The notes: generated from the letters alone by a model not told the origin. A stretch of DNA of 41,031 nt from Prevotellaceae bacterium UBA1391 (GCA_002305265.1 DBQP01000008.1:1-41031); one strand, 5' to 3'; positions 15,774 through 25,105 are shown, counted from the first letter of the stretch. Translations and numbers: made by a program.

Positions 15774-15918
15774 GCACGACACAGCGCGCTGAGTCGAAAG
15801 GCTGGACGCGCCGTCGCCATCGTCTGACGGTGCAATCCAGAGCATTCTCAGGCGGCATCCTACGACATCCGTAGGCCGCGCCGCCCTCCCGCTGTCGGCT
15901 CGACCACATCATTACGCA

Positions 15919-15971
15919 GGCAAGGAAGAGTGGAGCATGTCTCCCCTACTCTTCCTTGCCTTTTCTTTTTT
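15919..15971 (+). terminator. Rho-independent terminator of the helicase gene
   Basis: The 13-bp stem GGCAAGGAAGAGT / ACTCTTCCTTGCC is extended by GGAG/CTCC inside and followed by TTTTCTTTTTT. The region 15774-15918 holds nothing else I recognise. Confidence 0.9.
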
Positions 15972-16156
15972 CCTGTTCCAGCCATCCACCGAGAAATGTG
16001 TGGCGTGGTGCCGAAATAGATGTATCTTCTCGCCGCAACAAATGCCGCTTTCAGCTGCAAATATTCAGTATGTGCGCCAAGACATGTTCAGCGTGATGCC
16101 GCATCAGTTGCTGTGCGCCGTGCCGAAACGTTTCTGCGTTTTCTTTCCATCAATCA

Positions 16157-16190
16157 CGAAGGCCTTCGTTTTGGGTTTCGAAGGCCTTCG
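16157..16190. repeat. 22-bp phased palindrome array, 2 units
   Basis: Two perfect CGAAGGCCTTCG palindromes start at 16157 and 16179, separated by TTTTGGGTTT, a spacer nearly identical to one in the array at 10047. It lies between the convergent helicase and hybrid-kinase genes. The rest of 15972-16322 shows no other feature. Confidence 0.85.
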
Positions 16191-16322
16191 CGTTTCGTTT
16201 TAAATGTGCGCGCAGTGGTGGCACCAGTCGCCGGCTGCGGATTTTGTTTGCGAGCTGGCCTTGTGCAGTGGCTGCGGCATGTGCAGCGGGTGTGCTTCAG
16301 GATTGTCTGCCGCCTGCGCTGG

Positions 16323-19300
16323 CTATTTTTTGACGCCGTATTCCGTCGGTTTGCAACCGAACTGCCGGGCGAAGCATTTGGCAAAGTAGGAGGCGTTGTT
16401 GAAGCCCACGGCCGCGCTCACCTCGTTCACGCGGTAGTGTCCCTCGCTGAGCAGTCGGGCCGCATGGCGCAGGCGGATCATCTGGATCATCTCGTTCGGC
16501 GTTTGCTCCGTGAGCGCCCGAATCTTGCTGAAGAGCGAGCTGCGGCTCATGTTGAGCTGCTCGGCCAGGAAGGCCACGGAGAGCTGCGGATGCGTGATGT
16601 TTGCCTCGATGGCGCGTTCCAGGCGCTGCAGGAGGTCGTTGTCGACGCTCGATGTGGCAATGGCCGTCACCGGCATGTCGGGCTGGCTGGAGAAGCGCAG
16701 CAGCAGCTCGCGGCGCGCACTGATCATCCGACGTATGCAGGCTTCGAGGTATTGCACGGAGAAGGGTTTCTCGATGTAGGCGTCGGCGCCCGTGTCCATT
16801 CCCTCCACTTTCGAGAGATCGTCGGTCTTGGCCGTCAGCAGGACGAACGGGATGTGGCTCGTGGCCGTGTCCGAGCGCACGGCGCGGCAGAGTTCGAGTC
16901 CGTCCATCTCGGGCATCATCCAGTCGCTCACGATGAGGCTCACTTCTCCAGCGTGCTGCTGCAGCTGCTCGAGCGCGGTGCGCCCGTTCTCCGCTTCCAG
17001 CACCCGATAGGTTTCGGCGAAGTGAGTGGCCAGGAAGGAGCGCATGTCGTCGTTGTCTTCCACCACGAGTACGGACGTACGGCTCTGCTTTTCTGCTTCC
17101 TGCGGGGGCGTCTGCGGCTGCGTCCGCTCCATTTTCTCTGCCTCGCGGGCGAGCTCTGCATCCGTTTCGTCGGTCGTCACGACCAGCTGCCGCACCGGCA
17201 GTGTGATGTCGAAGGTCGTGCCCTTCCCCACCTCGCTCTCCACGTGGGCGCTGCCGCCGTGCTGCTCCACGATGCGCTGCACGATGGACAGGCCGATGCC
17301 CGTTCCCGGCTTGTTGTTCTCCGCCTGGTAGAACGGCTGGAAGATCTTTTTCTGTTCCGCTTCCGGTATGCCCTTCCCGTCGTCGCTCACGCGGATGGTG
17401 AAGGTGGTGGCGTCTGGCGAGATGCTGCAGGCGAGCTGCACGTGGCTGCGGGCATACTTGAGGGCGTTGTTCATCAGGTTGCTCACCACCTTGGTCAGTC
17501 CCTCGCGGTCGATGTCGACGTTGAAGTCCCTGTCGTCGGGCAGCAGGCTCTCGAAGGCGATGCCTTTTTGCCGGAGCGAGGGAATGAACCGTTCTGCCAC
17601 ACGTTCCATGACGGGCACGAGCGGCTGGCGGCGGAAGCGCACCGGCAGTCCTGTCTGCTGCACCTTGGAGAAGTCGAGCAGCTGATTCACCAGTTCGAGC
17701 AGCCGGTTGGCATTCCGCCCGATGATGCCCAGGTCGGCATCCACGTTGCGCGCGGCCGGCACGCTCTTCAGCCTGTTGACCACATTGTCCAGCGGCGCGA
17801 TGATCAGCGAGACGGGCGTGCGGATCTCATGTGCGATGGTCGTGAAGAACTCGAGGCGCTGCTTCTCTGCCTCGGCCTTCTGCTTCTCCTTCAGCAGGCG
17901 CAGCTCCTGGCGGTGCTGGTGGCGTGCCCGCTTGAGCCGCAGGTGCGTGTAGAGCCAGATGCCCGCCACGGCCAGCAGAAGATAGAAGAGCTTCGCCGGC
18001 ACGCTCCACCAGAACGGCGGATGCACCACAATCTCGAGTCTCGCCTCCTCCGTGCTCCACACGCCGTCGTTGTTCGTGGCCTTCACGCGGAACGTGTAGG
18101 TGCCGGGCGGCAGGTTGGTGTACGTGGCCATGTGCGTCGGTCCGGCCATGGTCCAGTCGGAGTCGAAGCCCTCCAGCATGTAGGAGTACTGGTTCTTCTC
18201 GGGCGAGCAGTAGCTCAGCGCCGTGAACTGCAGCGTGATGTTGTTCTGGTTGTAGGCCAGCGACAGCGTCTGCATGTACTGCAAGGCCTTCGGCAGCACC
18301 TCCGACCCCACCTCCGTCTGGCGGTTGTTCACGCTCAGGCCCGTGATGAACACGTGCGGCGGACGGCGGTTGAGCTCGATGTCGTAGGGCAGAAAGCGGC
18401 TGAAGCCACGCAAGCCGCCGAAATAGACGTGCCCGTCCGACGCCAGCAGACTGGCGTTGGGCATGAACTGGTCGGCCACGAGTCCGTCGTGGCGGTTGAA
18501 CAGCTGTGTCTTGCCGTCGTCCATCAGCCGCACCACGCCTTCCACCGTCGAGAGCCAGATGTCCGTGCCGTCGGGCATGATGGCGCAGACGCGGTGCGAG
18601 GCCAGCGGCAGCGGAACTTGTTCGAAAGTCTCTGTCTTCTCGTCCAGCACGCACAGTCCTACGCTCGTTGCCACCAGCAGGCGGCCCTGCGCGTCCAACG
18701 AGAGCGCGTTCACCTCGTCGGCTGGCAACCCGCCGGTCGGCTTGTCGGTTGCCTTGTATTGCTTCCATTTCTTCTTTCCAGGCTCGTAGCGCCAGAGTCC
18801 CTGGTTCTGTGTGGCAAACCACACGCGCCCTTGCCGGTCCGTCCGGATCGAAGAGCAGATGGCCTTGAAATACTGCAGCGTCTCGAAGCGGTCGCGCGCG
18901 GGGTCGAACAGACAGGCAGTCCCCATCGTTCCCACCCACAGGCGGCCCTTGGCATCCTTGTGGAACGAATAGCCTGAGTTGTCGCTCAGTCCGTCGTTCC
19001 TGCCGTACTGCCGCACACTGCCGTTGCTCAGGTTCATCCGGCAGACGCCGTTGCCGTAGGTGCCGATCCACAGCTCATCACCGTCCACGAGCAGTGCGTG
19101 GATGTTCAGCGATGCAAATTCGGCGCGCCGGGGAAAGTCGACGAATTGTCCCGATTCGGCGTCGTAGCACGACAGGCCGCCGTCGTCCGTACCAATCCAG
19201 ATGCGTCCGCGGGCATCCTCCGCGAAGTTCTCCACGACGTTGCCCTGCAAACCGCCCGAGGCGGGCCGGAAACTCTCGAAGCGGCTGCCGACGGGCGAGA

Positions 19301-20327
19301 TGTAGTTCACGCCGCCATAGAAGGTGCTGCACCACAAGCCTTGCTCATGGTCGATGAGCGCGGCGTAGGCAAAGCGCCCATTCACAGCCATCGGGTCGGC
19401 CGTCATCTCCAGCCGCTTCCAGGCCCCTGTGCGTGGACTCACGTCGATCAGTCCCTGTCCGCACACCACGATCAGGTGTGCGTCTGCAGCCTCCAGCAAG
19501 GCGCGCGTCTGCGCTGCCGGACTCCGACCGGTGCCGCGTGGAATCACCTCCACGACTGTGCCGTCCTTGTCGAGGCGCAGTGGTCCCGCGTTCCAGGTGC
19601 CCACATAGAGCGTTCCGTCCGCTGTCTGCAGCATGCAGGTGTTGCTGACCAGCTGCGGCGAGGCGGTCTTCGACAGTGGCACGAAGGTGCGGCTGGCGCG
19701 GTTCAGCCGATAGATGTAGGGGGCGGCGACGCTCAGTGCCCACACCTGGTTGTCGCGGTCGGTGTAGACGTAGTTCACCTTCGTCCGCAGGTCCTGCCCC
19801 ACCTGATGCCGCGTGGCGCTGCCGTTCTTCGGGTTCAGCCCATGGATGCCGTCGCCGTCGGTCGCCACCCACAGCGTGCTGTCGCGGTCGATGGTCACGC
19901 TGGTTACGCCTGTGCGCAGCTCCGGCAGCAGACGCTCGAAGCGCTCGCGGTGGGTGTCGAAGCGGAAGACGCCGTCGTTCGTGCCCACGATGATGGCGTC
20001 CGGCGTCTGGGCCATGGTCGAGATGTATTGGTCTTGCCCCAGTTCCGCGGCCACAAAGCGGCGGATGCGGATGCCGTCGTAGCTGCAGAGTCCGTTGTCC
20101 GTTCCCAGCCAGATGAAGCCGTGCGCGTCCTGCAGCAGGCTGCGCACGCCGTAGGAGGGCAGGCCGTGCTCCATGTTGATGTTGCGGAAGCGCACGTCTG
20201 CGCCGCTCTGGGCGCGTGCGGGCACAGCCAGTGCGACTGCCAGCACACATGCGGTGAGCAGCACAAGGAGGAAACAAAGCGCAGGGGGAAGCATGCGGGA
20301 GGCATGCCGGTTCAGCCAGTTTTTCAT
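16323..20327 (-). CDS. hybrid two-component system (one-protein sensor kinase and AraC regulator), 1334 aa
   Basis: This is an inner-membrane sensor that detects an extracellular ligand, usually a glycan fragment, and activates genes directly. The order is signal/anchor helix (1 to about 40), many periplasmic propeller repeats (GFIWLGTDNGLCSYDG, RIWIGTDDGGLSCYD, ELWIGTYGNGVCRM), a Y_Y_Y domain (YSYMLEGFDSDW), a membrane helix near 786 (LFYLLLAVAGIWLY), HisKA (AHEIRTPVSL, near 830), HATPase (NNALKY, DDGKGIPE, GTGIGLSI), receiver (VVEDNDD near 1089; phospho-Asp in VSDWMMPEMDG near 1134), and an AraC HTH (ASYFAKCFARQFGCKPTEYG). The ATG at 20327 is preferred over a GTG at 20351 because the promoter overlaps the latter. 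All catalytic residues are present. The GH115 gene 1.9 kb away suggests xylan-type ligands, but no SusC/D pair is in the window. Confidence 0.95.
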   Translation of the reverse strand: MKNWLNRHASRMLPPALCFLLVLLTACVLAVALAVPARAQSGADVRFRNINMEHGLPSYGVRSLLQDAHGFIWLGTDNGLCSYDGIRIRRFVAAELGQDQYISTMAQTPDAIIVGTNDGVFRFDTHRERFERLLPELRTGVTSVTIDRDSTLWVATDGDGIHGLNPKNGSATRHQVGQDLRTKVNYVYTDRDNQVWALSVAAPYIYRLNRASRTFVPLSKTASPQLVSNTCMLQTADGTLYVGTWNAGPLRLDKDGTVVEVIPRGTGRSPAAQTRALLEAADAHLIVVCGQGLIDVSPRTGAWKRLEMTADPMAVNGRFAYAALIDHEQGLWCSTFYGGVNYISPVGSRFESFRPASGGLQGNVVENFAEDARGRIWIGTDDGGLSCYDAESGQFVDFPRRAEFASLNIHALLVDGDELWIGTYGNGVCRMNLSNGSVRQYGRNDGLSDNSGYSFHKDAKGRLWVGTMGTACLFDPARDRFETLQYFKAICSSIRTDRQGRVWFATQNQGLWRYEPGKKKWKQYKATDKPTGGLPADEVNALSLDAQGRLLVATSVGLCVLDEKTETFEQVPLPLASHRVCAIMPDGTDIWLSTVEGVVRLMDDGKTQLFNRHDGLVADQFMPNASLLASDGHVYFGGLRGFSRFLPYDIELNRRPPHVFITGLSVNNRQTEVGSEVLPKALQYMQTLSLAYNQNNITLQFTALSYCSPEKNQYSYMLEGFDSDWTMAGPTHMATYTNLPPGTYTFRVKATNNDGVWSTEEARLEIVVHPPFWWSVPAKLFYLLLAVAGIWLYTHLRLKRARHQHRQELRLLKEKQKAEAEKQRLEFFTTIAHEIRTPVSLIIAPLDNVVNRLKSVPAARNVDADLGIIGRNANRLLELVNQLLDFSKVQQTGLPVRFRRQPLVPVMERVAERFIPSLRQKGIAFESLLPDDRDFNVDIDREGLTKVVSNLMNNALKYARSHVQLACSISPDATTFTIRVSDDGKGIPEAEQKKIFQPFYQAENNKPGTGIGLSIVQRIVEQHGGSAHVESEVGKGTTFDITLPVRQLVVTTDETDAELAREAEKMERTQPQTPPQEAEKQSRTSVLVVEDNDDMRSFLATHFAETYRVLEAENGRTALEQLQQHAGEVSLIVSDWMMPEMDGLELCRAVRSDTATSHIPFVLLTAKTDDLSKVEGMDTGADAYIEKPFSVQYLEACIRRMISARRELLLRFSSQPDMPVTAIATSSVDNDLLQRLERAIEANITHPQLSVAFLAEQLNMSRSSLFSKIRALTEQTPNEMIQMIRLRHAARLLSEGHYRVNEVSAAVGFNNASYFAKCFARQFGCKPTEYGVKK

Positions 20328-20350
20328 TGGTTCAGGAAACTTGATTGCCA

Positions 20351-20358
20351 CAAATTTA
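20351..20358 (-). promoter_or_regulatory. -7 element TAAATTTG (minus) for the hybrid kinase
   Basis: CAAATTTA on the plus strand reads TAAATTTG on the minus strand, 24 bp before the ATG at 20327. No TTG is found at the usual distance. Confidence 0.6.
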
Positions 20359-20531
20359 GCAGATTTTCACCACAACTCCTACGGAATCGCGAAAAAAATG
20401 CCCTCGGTCCGCTCTCCGCTCCCCTGCCCTCGCCCGCTCTGCAGCGTGCGGTCTGCGCGCCCATCGCCCCGGTCTCCCCTCCTCCGCTTTCCCCCTGCCC
20501 GCCTGCCCGCTGAGGGCGTGGCCCCCATGTG

Positions 20532-20595
20532 CAGCGCCCCGCGGCGCCGTCCGTGGCTGCCTCCGAGGCTTCCACGTCGGCCCCGCGGGGCGCTG
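20532..20595. other. large GC-rich stem-loop downstream of the thioredoxin-fold gene
   Basis: The perfect 13-bp stem CAGCGCCCCGCGG / CCGCGGGGCGCTG encloses a 38-nt loop with a further GTGG/CCAC pair. It lies 40 bp past the stop of the minus-strand gene at 20635. No T-run follows, so it may be a Rho-dependent end or an RNA stabiliser. The rest of 20359-20531 is C-rich and featureless to me. Confidence 0.6.
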
Positions 20596-20634
20596 TCGTT
20601 GTAGTGCTGCAGCCGGCGCACGCGGCGCGGCCGT

Positions 20635-21801
20635 CTATGGTTTCATGCGCTCGATCAGCTGCGGATAGACTCGCGTGAAGTCCACCATGCTATAGGCCCG
20701 CACGGTGCCCTCAGGCAGCGCTGCCTGCCGCGCCTTCTCCTCCTCCAGCTGCTGCAGGCGGCGCTCCATCCAGCCCACGGCGGCCTGGCGCACGTCGGCC
20801 TGCTGGCAGCCGGTCTGGATGAGGCTGGCCCACACGGCCAGATGCTGGTCGTTGACGCCGAACTTCTTCTGCGCGCGCTCCACCTGCCGGCGCATCTCGC
20901 TCCAGTTGCCCTCCATGGCGGCCACGTTCACGTCGAGCGTCTGCTCTATGGACTCGCGCTCCGCCACGTTCCACGCCTTGAGCAGCGCGCGGAAGCGGCT
21001 GATGCCCTCGCGGTTCAGCACGTTCTCGCCCGCCTTGTTGCGGCCTGCCAGCACGAAGGGATATTGCGTGAGCGTCGTCTGCATGAAGCTCGCGTGCACT
21101 TCCTTCCCATACTTCTCTGCCAGTGCGGCCTCGTGGCGCATGGCCCAGTCGAAGGCCGGCGTCAGCGGGTCGTTGTCGAAGCGGCGGAAGGCCATGTAGA
21201 GGAGCGGATCGCTGACCATTTCCTCCTCGTGGCCGTCGAGCAGCAGGTGTGCCACCTCGGGCGCGCGCTGCTTGTCGTATGCCTTCAGCAGCATGCCCAG
21301 ATAGTCCGACAGGAAGGCGCGGCTGCGGTCGCCGCCCTCATAGCGGGCGGCCATCTCGGCAAGGGTCTGTCCTTCGAGCGCCTTCTTCACCTGGTCGACG
21401 AACACCGTGGCGTCCGACTCTGCGCCGACGATGCGGTGCACCTCGGTGCCGTCGGCCGAGAGGAAGAGCAGGGTGGGATAGGCGCTGATGCCCCAGCGCT
21501 TGGCCAGCTCGACGCCTTCACCTTTCTCCATGTCGATCTGCACGCTGACGAAGGCGGGATTGAAGTAGTCGCCGCACACTTTCTGCGGAAACACCTGCGT
21601 CGCCAGCATCTTGCAGGGGCCGCACCAGGTGGTGTAGCAGTCGACGAACACGCGTTTTCCCTCCTGCCGGGCCTGTGCCAGCACCTCGGCGAACGTCTTG
21701 TCCGCCACGAAGCGGATGCCCTCGCTGGCCGTCTGCGCGCGGCCCGCCAGTGTTCCCACGAGGAGGACCACCAGCAGCATGATGTGTCTCAATGTCTTCA
21801 T
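20635..21801 (-). CDS. exported thioredoxin-fold protein, 388 aa
   Basis: A signal peptide (to about residue 22, GRAQ) leads into a thioredoxin domain with the redox motif WCGPCK (YTTWCGPCKML) and the cis-Pro segment SAYPTLLF. The remaining ~240 residues are helical (ALLKAWNVAERESIEQTLDV, RQVERAQKKFGVNDQHLAV) and resemble the C-terminal helical extension of Bacteroidetes thioredoxin-family proteins of unknown role. It probably acts in the periplasm as a disulfide reductase or isomerase; the partner is unknown. The ATG at 21801 follows a -7 element at 21895. It sits between GH115 and the hybrid kinase, all on the minus strand, but each has its own promoter or a long gap, so a shared operon is unlikely. 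Confidence 0.88.
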   Translation of the reverse strand: MKTLRHIMLLVVLLVGTLAGRAQTASEGIRFVADKTFAEVLAQARQEGKRVFVDCYTTWCGPCKMLATQVFPQKVCGDYFNPAFVSVQIDMEKGEGVELAKRWGISAYPTLLFLSADGTEVHRIVGAESDATVFVDQVKKALEGQTLAEMAARYEGGDRSRAFLSDYLGMLLKAYDKQRAPEVAHLLLDGHEEEMVSDPLLYMAFRRFDNDPLTPAFDWAMRHEAALAEKYGKEVHASFMQTTLTQYPFVLAGRNKAGENVLNREGISRFRALLKAWNVAERESIEQTLDVNVAAMEGNWSEMRRQVERAQKKFGVNDQHLAVWASLIQTGCQQADVRQAAVGWMERRLQQLEEEKARQAALPEGTVRAYSMVDFTRVYPQLIERMKP

Positions 21802-21894
21802 GTGTTCAGTAGTTGTTGTAGGTTCTGACTGTCAGTGTCTTCAACCGGCCGCACGGGAGGCGCGCCGGTTGCGGTGCGGTAGGCCGCACGGAGG

Positions 21895-21902
21895 CAAAGT
21901 TA
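21895..21902 (-). promoter_or_regulatory. -7 element TAACTTTG (minus) for the thioredoxin-fold gene
   Basis: CAAAGTTA on the plus strand is followed by an A/T-rich run. It lies 94 bp upstream of the ATG at 21801; no -33 TTG at standard spacing was seen. Confidence 0.6.
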
Positions 21903-22012
21903 CGTTTTTTTCATTGTTTTCGGCGCGTCTTGCCCCAAAAAATATGCGGTCGCGTCGTTCGTTCCTGCGCGCTGCGCGCACACTTCGTAGCCGCGGCACA
22001 AACCGTCGTGCG

Positions 22013-22134
22013 AGAAGGCCTTCGCGCACGACGACAAAGGCCTTCGTGAGGCATCGCGAAGGCCTTCGTATGCAGAAACGACTGCGTTCGTTTCCGACTT
22101 CGAACGCAGTCGTTTCCGATTTCGAACGCGTTCG
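22013..22134. repeat. 22-bp phased palindrome array, 6 units of changing sequence
   Basis: Units start at 22013, 22035, 22057, 22079, 22101 and 22123. Cores are AGAAGGCCTTCG, CAAAGGCCTTCG, CGAAGGCCTTCG, CGACTGCGTTCG, CGAACGCAGTCG, CGAACGCGTTCG. Cores 4 and 5 are exact reverse complements of each other; core 6 is a perfect palindrome. The last two internal spacers are TTTCCGACTT and TTTCCGATTT. The array lies about 80 bp past the stop of GH115 (minus strand) and upstream of the thioredoxin promoter. Confidence 0.9.
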
Positions 22135-22215
22135 TTTCCGTGTTGCACTGCCGGCTTGGCGGGCTGCTGCCGGGGAGGCGGCGGGCGCAGGCGCGGCGCA
22201 GGGCGGGGGAGCGGC

Positions 22216-24855
22216 CTACTGGCGCGCGGCGGCGAGGCGCATGCTCGGCCCGACGTAGCTGGGCTGCAGCCCGCCCCAGTCGACGACGATGCGCTGGATG
22301 ATGGCGCCGGGGTCGCCGCAGATGAGGCGCAGCGTGTGGGAGGTGGAGGAGGAGAGGGGGAAGCGGAGGCGGTAGACGGCGCTGTTCTGCAGCACCTGCT
22401 CCTTCCAGAGCGGGGCCCACTCCACGAGCTCGTTCTCGACGACGGCCACGGCGCCGCCGTCGACGCTCACGCCGAGCTTCGTGCCCCGCTCCTTGTTGAG
22501 CGGCCAGAAGGGCAGGACGTAGAGGCTGATGGTGACGCTGTCGGCGCCGGTGGCGGTGAAGGTGTATTCGGCGCAGGGCGAGCGGGGCGAGGTGGGGTCG
22601 GTGGCGGGCTGCGTGGCCTCGCCCATCTGGAGGCCCACCCAGTCGTAGCCGATGCCGCGGAGCAGACGGACGGCGTGGGTGCCGTTGGTCTGCAGGCGGC
22701 TGACGCGGTTGAGGTCGACCACGGTGCAGCGGTCGAGCACGTTCTGCGCGGGTTGGGGCGTGAGGTCGACGCGGCGCGGTGCCACGCCGTCGAAGGTGGT
22801 GAGCGGCGGCATCTCGTGGTATTTGGCTACGAAGCCGGGCGGCACGGACATGAAGTGGTTCCACTTGCCGTCGAGCAGGCGGTTGAAGGTGGTGTTGAGG
22901 CTTTCGATGGCCTCGAATGCCTCGACCGACTGCGCGGCCGCCCAGTTGGCCCCGGCCTTGTCGCCGCTGCGGGCGAGTTCGTGGTTGAGCTGGGCCAGCA
23001 GAAACTTGCGGTTCATCTGCTCGGAGGCCAGCACGGGGTAGGCGACGAGCTCAAAGAAGGCGGGGCGCACGTCGGCTGGCAGCGCGGCCTGCAGCGTCGT
23101 CACGCGCTGGCGCAGGCGCTCGTAGTCGGCCAGACGGCCGCGGGCGTCGTTGTAGTGGGCGAAGGAGAAGTCGGTGTCTTGCAGGGGTGTCCAGCGCGGC
23201 GTGTCCCACTCGCGCTCCCAGCCCATGTATTCGGGCTTGCGCGACCACGCCAGCCGGTAGTATTCGTCGAGGATGGCCTGCAGTTCAGCCGTGTGGCCGC
23301 TGCCGAAGATGGCGGCGAGGAAGTCGGCCTGATGGCGGTGGACGCTGTCGTAGGTGTGGCTGCCGAGGCTGTAGGCCATGTCGAAGAAGGTGGTGATGGC
23401 CAGTTCCATGGGCTTGATGTCGCCCACGTTGAGCAGCCAGTAGCGGTCGGCCCCTGTGTCGTAGGCCTTCTTCAGCTCCTCGTACATGAGCACGGGGGGC
23501 GTGGTGTTGAGCCAGAGATAGTCGTGCGGCGTGCCCAGGTAGCTCGTGTGGTAGTAGACGCCGGAGCGGCCCGTGCGGGCTTGCTCGGCAGGCGTGGACA
23601 GGCGCTTGATGTAGCCGTAGTTGTCGTCGGGCCAGACGATCGTCACCTCGTCGGGCAGGGGCAGGCCCAGTTCGTAGACGTCGAGGGCTTCCTTGTAGGG
23701 CACGAATATCTGCGGCACGGCGTCGAGCGGCTGCGTGAGGTGCTTGCGGAGGATGTCGCGCTGGTCGTTGATGGCGCGGGTGAGCAGCTGCAGGCGCTCG
23801 GCGGGGGTGAGGTCGCCCTGCATGCCGGCGTCGTGCAGGCCGCGCAGGGCCAGCGTGTAGATGTTCTCGTAGGGCGCTGCCTCTGCCACGCGGGCGTCGA
23901 GCTTGCGGCGGATGGTGGCGGCATTGGTGAGGTAGTTCCAGGCGCCGTCGCGCTGCGGGTCCCATTCCAGCACCGAGGCATTGTTGAAGAGGAGCGGCTC
24001 GCAGTGCGAGGTAGTGACGAGAATGCCGTATTCGTCGGCCACGCGCTGGTTTTCGGGCTGCGAATAGAAGGGCGCGGAGCAGGCGTGCATGGCGGGCGCG
24101 AGCATGTTGCCCTTGAGCCGCAGCAGGAGTTCGCAGACGGCGGCGTAGGTCTTCGGTCCGATGTCGCCGAGCGTGGGCTCATAGTTTTTTGCGGCCCAAG
24201 GCTGGAGACCCCAGTCCTCGTCGTTGATGAAGATGCCGCGGAACTTGACGGACGGGGCGGGGGAGAGCCAGGGCTGGGGCACTTGGGCATAGAGCTGCGG
24301 GCGGCGGACGACGGGCACGTCGGCCCACCAGTACCACGGCGATACGCCGATGGCCTCGCTCAGCGACAGCGCCCCGTAGGCCGTGCCGCGGCGGTCGCTG
24401 CCGATGATGACGATGGCGCGGTCGAGACCGGGCAGCGGGCGGTCGACGGCAGCGATGTAGAAGCGTTCCCACTGGCCGCGGAGCGCATCGACGGACAGCT
24501 TCTTGCGGCGCACGATGTCGCCCACGAGGCGGCTCTTTCCGAGCGTCCCGATGATGACGGCCGTGCCTTTCGAGGCTGTTGGCGCCACGCTGGGTCGACG
24601 TCCCGTCACGCGGCCGATGTCGTCGGCGAGCATGCGGGCGGCATGACCGACGACGGCGGCTTCGGTGGTGTCGTAGAGGATGGTGGCGGCGTTGAGGTCG
24701 ATGGCCTGCGCTGCGGGCGCATGGCTGATGCGGAAGGCGTGCTTTTCGGGCTGTCCGGCCTGTGCTTCAGGCGTGTGGCCGGTGCGGTCGTGCTGTGCGG
24801 CTGCGCCCCTCGGGCAGAGCAGCAGCATGAGAATGAGCAGGAAGTGGAGGTTCAT
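22216..24855 (-). CDS. GH115 family glycoside hydrolase (xylan alpha-1,2-glucuronidase), 879 aa
   Basis: The expected reaction is removal of (4-O-methyl)glucuronic acid side chains from xylan. A signal peptide (to about residue 20) is followed by a beta/alpha N-domain (AVVGHAARMLADDIGRVTGR, then VIIGSDRRGTAYG) and the catalytic core with the family hallmark GIFINDEDWGLQPW, GNMLAPAMHACSAPF, VTTSHCEPLL, WPDDNYGYIKRL and YYHTSYLGTPHDYLW. The C-terminus is a beta-rich domain (VSVDGGAVAVVENELVEWAP). The length is close to the family norm. It has no partner xylanase next to it; a GH43 enzyme is at 31770 and a hybrid sensor at 16323. No clear TAnnTTTG was found upstream, so its promoter is unassigned. 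Confidence 0.92.
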   Translation of the reverse strand: MNLHFLLILMLLLCPRGAAAQHDRTGHTPEAQAGQPEKHAFRISHAPAAQAIDLNAATILYDTTEAAVVGHAARMLADDIGRVTGRRPSVAPTASKGTAVIIGTLGKSRLVGDIVRRKKLSVDALRGQWERFYIAAVDRPLPGLDRAIVIIGSDRRGTAYGALSLSEAIGVSPWYWWADVPVVRRPQLYAQVPQPWLSPAPSVKFRGIFINDEDWGLQPWAAKNYEPTLGDIGPKTYAAVCELLLRLKGNMLAPAMHACSAPFYSQPENQRVADEYGILVTTSHCEPLLFNNASVLEWDPQRDGAWNYLTNAATIRRKLDARVAEAAPYENIYTLALRGLHDAGMQGDLTPAERLQLLTRAINDQRDILRKHLTQPLDAVPQIFVPYKEALDVYELGLPLPDEVTIVWPDDNYGYIKRLSTPAEQARTGRSGVYYHTSYLGTPHDYLWLNTTPPVLMYEELKKAYDTGADRYWLLNVGDIKPMELAITTFFDMAYSLGSHTYDSVHRHQADFLAAIFGSGHTAELQAILDEYYRLAWSRKPEYMGWEREWDTPRWTPLQDTDFSFAHYNDARGRLADYERLRQRVTTLQAALPADVRPAFFELVAYPVLASEQMNRKFLLAQLNHELARSGDKAGANWAAAQSVEAFEAIESLNTTFNRLLDGKWNHFMSVPPGFVAKYHEMPPLTTFDGVAPRRVDLTPQPAQNVLDRCTVVDLNRVSRLQTNGTHAVRLLRGIGYDWVGLQMGEATQPATDPTSPRSPCAEYTFTATGADSVTISLYVLPFWPLNKERGTKLGVSVDGGAVAVVENELVEWAPLWKEQVLQNSAVYRLRFPLSSSTSHTLRLICGDPGAIIQRIVVDWGGLQPSYVGPSMRLAAARQ

Positions 24856-25105
24856 GGTCGGTATTGGATGTTCAGAAGGATTTCGCGGATGCAGCCTGCG
24901 GGCAGAGCGGCAGGGGGAAAGTGAGGCGAAAATGGGGTGTTTGAAGGAAGAATTAGGTGTTGGCGGGGGATACGGATGAACCGTATCGGATGTGCCTGAA
25001 GCCGTGTCTACCGTCCGCTCCGCGCCCTCCCGTGCTGGGAGGGGCAGGGAAGGGGTGGATAGATGGCGGTTTGACCGTGGATGCAGGGCGTAGGAGCAGT
25101 TGCTG
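24856..25105. other. GH115 upstream region
   Basis: There is no gene here. It holds two small hairpins: GATACGG-ATGAA-CCGTATC (24969-24987) and CTCCC-GTGCT-GGGAG (25028-25042). The second could be a weak terminator for polA. No confident promoter was found. Confidence 0.5.

Noticed and set aside
13791..15845. 684-codon open frame on the minus strand opposite the DEAD-box gene
   Set aside because: It is Leu/Val/Asp-rich shadow of a gene with complete helicase motifs.
16020..18977. 985-codon open frame on the plus strand opposite the hybrid kinase gene
   Set aside because: It is antisense to a gene with all kinase and AraC motifs. Its residues are His/Val/Arg/Ala-rich without any family pattern. 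In GC-rich genes with strong third-position bias the opposite frame often stays open.
22156..24924. 922-codon open frame on the plus strand opposite GH115
   Set aside because: It is Gly/Val/Glu/Ala-rich with no recognisable motif and lies opposite a clear GH115. Same cause as above.
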